From an uncultured Coriobacteriaceae bacterium (lineage in GTDB: Bacteria; Actinomycetota; Coriobacteriia; Coriobacteriales; Eggerthellaceae), in assembly GCA_900554945.1 (NCBI GenBank), contig USJN01000118.1:1-5572 (forward strand): a DNA stretch of 5,572 bases, given 5' to 3'. Positions 4,129 through 5,572 of this stretch are shown here, piece by piece; the first letter of the stretch is position 1; each line of letters opens with the position of its first letter. The notes under the pieces were generated by a model that was not told where the DNA came from, searched no databases, and was given only the letters and a program-made list of their open reading frames with translations. A program made the translations under genes and the position numbers.

Positions 4129-5572
4129 ATGTTCACGATTGAGGGAACGCACGGCACGGCAGCGTGCTATGCCACGAACATAGAGGAAGAATGCGTCGAG
4201 CAGATCCGCACCATGCTCGGCATGCCGTTTGCGGAGGGCGCAAACACCGCCATCATGCCCGACGCGCATTTCGGGATAGGCTGCACCATCGGGACCACGA
4301 TGAGGGTCGCGGACGCGGTGGTGCCCAACCTCGTGGGTGTGGACATCGGCTGCGGCATGCTCACGGCTGACCTGGGTTACAGGCCCATTGACCTGCCCGC
4401 CTTCGACGAGGCGTGCCACGAGATCCCCTCGGGCGCCCGCGTCTGGGACGGCCGCAAGGAGCAATTCGACTTCGAGGAGCTGCGCTGCTACCGCGAGCTC
4501 AGGGACGTCAAGCGCCTCAAGCGCTCGCTGGGCACCCTCGGCGGCGGCAATCACTTCATCGAGATCGACATCGCCTCCGACGGCATGCAGCGCCTGGTCA
4601 TCCACTCAGGCTCGCGCAACCTGGGGCTGCAGGTAGCGAACTACTACCAAGGCCTCGCCGTCGATTTGCACAGCGGCAAGGAGGGCTTCTTCGAGCGCAA
4701 GCGAGAGCTCATCGACGCGTACAAGGCGGCCGGGCGCCGCGACGAGATCCAGGCGGCGCTCAAGGAGCTCGCGGCGCAGTGCAAGGGCGCCGAACCCGAC
4801 GTGCCCGCCGACCTGTGCTGGCTCTACGGCAGCTACATGGACGACTACCTGCACGACGTGGACGTCTGCCAGCGCTTCGCCGCCCGCAACCGCGTGCGCA
4901 TGCTGGTGGAGATTCTGGCGAGAACGGGGCTTGACGCCTCGTCGGAATTCCATACCGTCCACAACTACATCGACGTGGATGAGATGATTCTTCGCAAGGG
5001 GGCCATCGCCGCGCACGCGGGAGAGACCGTGCTCATTCCGCTGAACATGCGCGACGGCTCCATCATCGCGAAGGGGCGCGGCAACGAGGCGTGGAACAAC
5101 TCGGCGCCCCACGGCGCGGGCCGCGTCATGTCGCGCCGCGAGGCGAGAGAAACGCTCAACCTGCGCGAGTACCGGGCCGCCATGGAAGGCATCTACTCGA
5201 CATCGGTGAACGAGCGCACCATCGACGAGGCCCCGGGCGCCTACAAGCCCATCGAGGACATCATCGGCCCCATCGCCGACGCGGTCGACATCATCACGCC
5301 GACGGGCGCCTACGCTGCTTCCCACGAGCGCGGCGGCATCTGGGTCGCGGCCCTGCCCGACAAGGAGATTCCCGCCTACCGCATGTCCGTCACCTACGGC
5401 GATGAGACCATCGTGCGCGACGACCCCTACCGTTACCTGCCGACCCTGGGCGAGATGGACACCTACCTGATTTCTGAGGGTCGCCACGAGAACCTCTGGA
5501 ACGTCCTGGGCGCGCACGTGAAGACCTACACCGACGAGCTCGGCGAGACCACCGGTACCGCCTTTGCCGTGT
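4129..5572 (+). CDS. rtcB: RtcB-family RNA ligase running in frame into GlgB (3' partial, chimeric)
   Basis: One open frame of 481 codons with no stop before the window edge. Residues 1 to about 389 are RtcB, the Mn- and GTP-dependent ligase that joins RNA 3'-phosphate or 2',3'-cyclic phosphate ends to 5'-hydroxyls in tRNA splicing or RNA repair. The signatures are PDAHFGIG, GVDIGCGM (D72, C75), GGGNHF (N141, H142), VIHSGSRNLG (H159), VHNY (H278, N279), the RKGAIAAHAGE segment, and SAPHGAGR, whose H328 is the expected guanylylated histidine. EAPGAYKPIEDII (368-380) is the usual near-C-terminal motif. A short bacterial RtcB should end about 10-15 residues after residue 389, usually with a conserved lysine close to the end. 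Instead the protein continues as a GlgB N-terminal region. Start and ribosome binding site are convincing. No rtcA or archease gene is visible. Ligase activity is uncertain because the C-terminus is replaced. Confidence 0.85.
   Translation, partial: MFTIEGTHGTAACYATNIEEECVEQIRTMLGMPFAEGANTAIMPDAHFGIGCTIGTTMRVADAVVPNLVGVDIGCGMLTADLGYRPIDLPAFDEACHEIPSGARVWDGRKEQFDFEELRCYRELRDVKRLKRSLGTLGGGNHFIEIDIASDGMQRLVIHSGSRNLGLQVANYYQGLAVDLHSGKEGFFERKRELIDAYKAAGRRDEIQAALKELAAQCKGAEPDVPADLCWLYGSYMDDYLHDVDVCQRFAARNRVRMLVEILARTGLDASSEFHTVHNYIDVDEMILRKGAIAAHAGETVLIPLNMRDGSIIAKGRGNEAWNNSAPHGAGRVMSRREARETLNLREYRAAMEGIYSTSVNERTIDEAPGAYKPIEDIIGPIADAVDIITPTGAYAASHERGGIWVAALPDKEIPAYRMSVTYGDETIVRDDPYRYLPTLGEMDTYLISEGRHENLWNVLGAHVKTYTDELGETTGTAFAV
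5296..5572 (+). other. glgB: GlgB (1,4-alpha-glucan branching enzyme) N-terminal segment, lacking its own start
   Basis: In the same frame as rtcB, the residues from about 390 on match the N-terminal (N1, CBM48-like) domain of glycogen branching enzyme. They include HERGGIWVAALPDKEIPAYR, the hallmark DDPYRYLPTLGEMD (431-444), LISEGRHENLWNVLGAHV (447-464), and then TGTAFAV, where the family continues with a tryptophan and APNA; the window ends there. GlgB makes alpha-1,6 branches in glycogen. The first roughly 40-60 residues of the enzyme are missing, replaced by RtcB. There is no ribosome binding site or start codon of its own at the junction. The catalytic GH13 barrel would lie beyond the window. 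Family call is strong; the exact junction is uncertain by about 10 codons because both families resemble each other at 5275-5295. Confidence 0.82.

Noticed and set aside
4076..4183. A 35-codon leader-type frame after the second AAGGAAGGG, overlapping the rtcB start
   Set aside because: The spacing from the purine tract to the ATG is only three bases, and the product (rich in Arg and Leu) has no attenuation-type codon run.
4606..5517. A 303-codon open frame on the minus strand opposite rtcB/glgB
   Set aside because: It is a shadow of the high-GC coding strand: the opposite strand carries clear RtcB and GlgB motifs, and the minus product is a Val/His/Arg-rich string with no family motif.

Overview
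This is high-GC bacterial DNA. The genes use mostly G- or C-ending codons, start on TTG, GTG and ATG, and are preceded by clear purine-rich ribosome binding sites where these can be seen. The combination of a class B sortase, an LCP (LytR-CpsA-Psr) protein and a PHP-type tyrosine phosphatase points to a Gram-positive envelope. The wording of the branching-enzyme fragment and of the ATPase fits an anaerobic Actinomycetota of class Coriobacteriia (the Olsenella, Collinsella, Slackia and Eggerthella group). That placement is inference from protein style, not from a marker gene.

Layout. Positions 1-2108 look like one rightward cell-surface operon. It holds the 3' end of a class B sortase (1-229), an LCP-family wall glycopolymer ligase (248-1468) and a CpsB/YwqE-type PHP phosphatase (1476-2108), with gaps of 18 and 7 bases. 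These genes would join surface proteins and polysaccharides to the wall and control capsule or exopolysaccharide synthesis. Positions 2109-2600 form a gap of about 490 bases, visibly richer in A/T, with no convincing gene but several short repeats and a candidate promoter. Positions 2601-3892 encode an AAA ATPase of the DUF4143 type. It is split by a frame change at a run of nine C, and its Walker B aspartate reads as asparagine, so it is called a pseudogene or phase-variable gene. Positions 3893-4128 are a short spacer rich in small inverted and direct repeats.

From 4129 to the right edge there is one uninterrupted reading frame. It begins as an almost complete RtcB RNA ligase with its metal-binding and guanylylation residues. 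Near 5275-5295 it changes without a stop or frame change into the N-terminal region of a GlgB glycogen branching enzyme, which runs out of the window. RtcB loses its last dozen or so residues and GlgB loses its start. This junction is the most surprising thing here. It is either a real deletion fusion at a short shared sequence or an assembly chimera, and the sequence alone cannot decide. No CRISPR array, tRNA, rRNA, transposase or other clear new system was seen.
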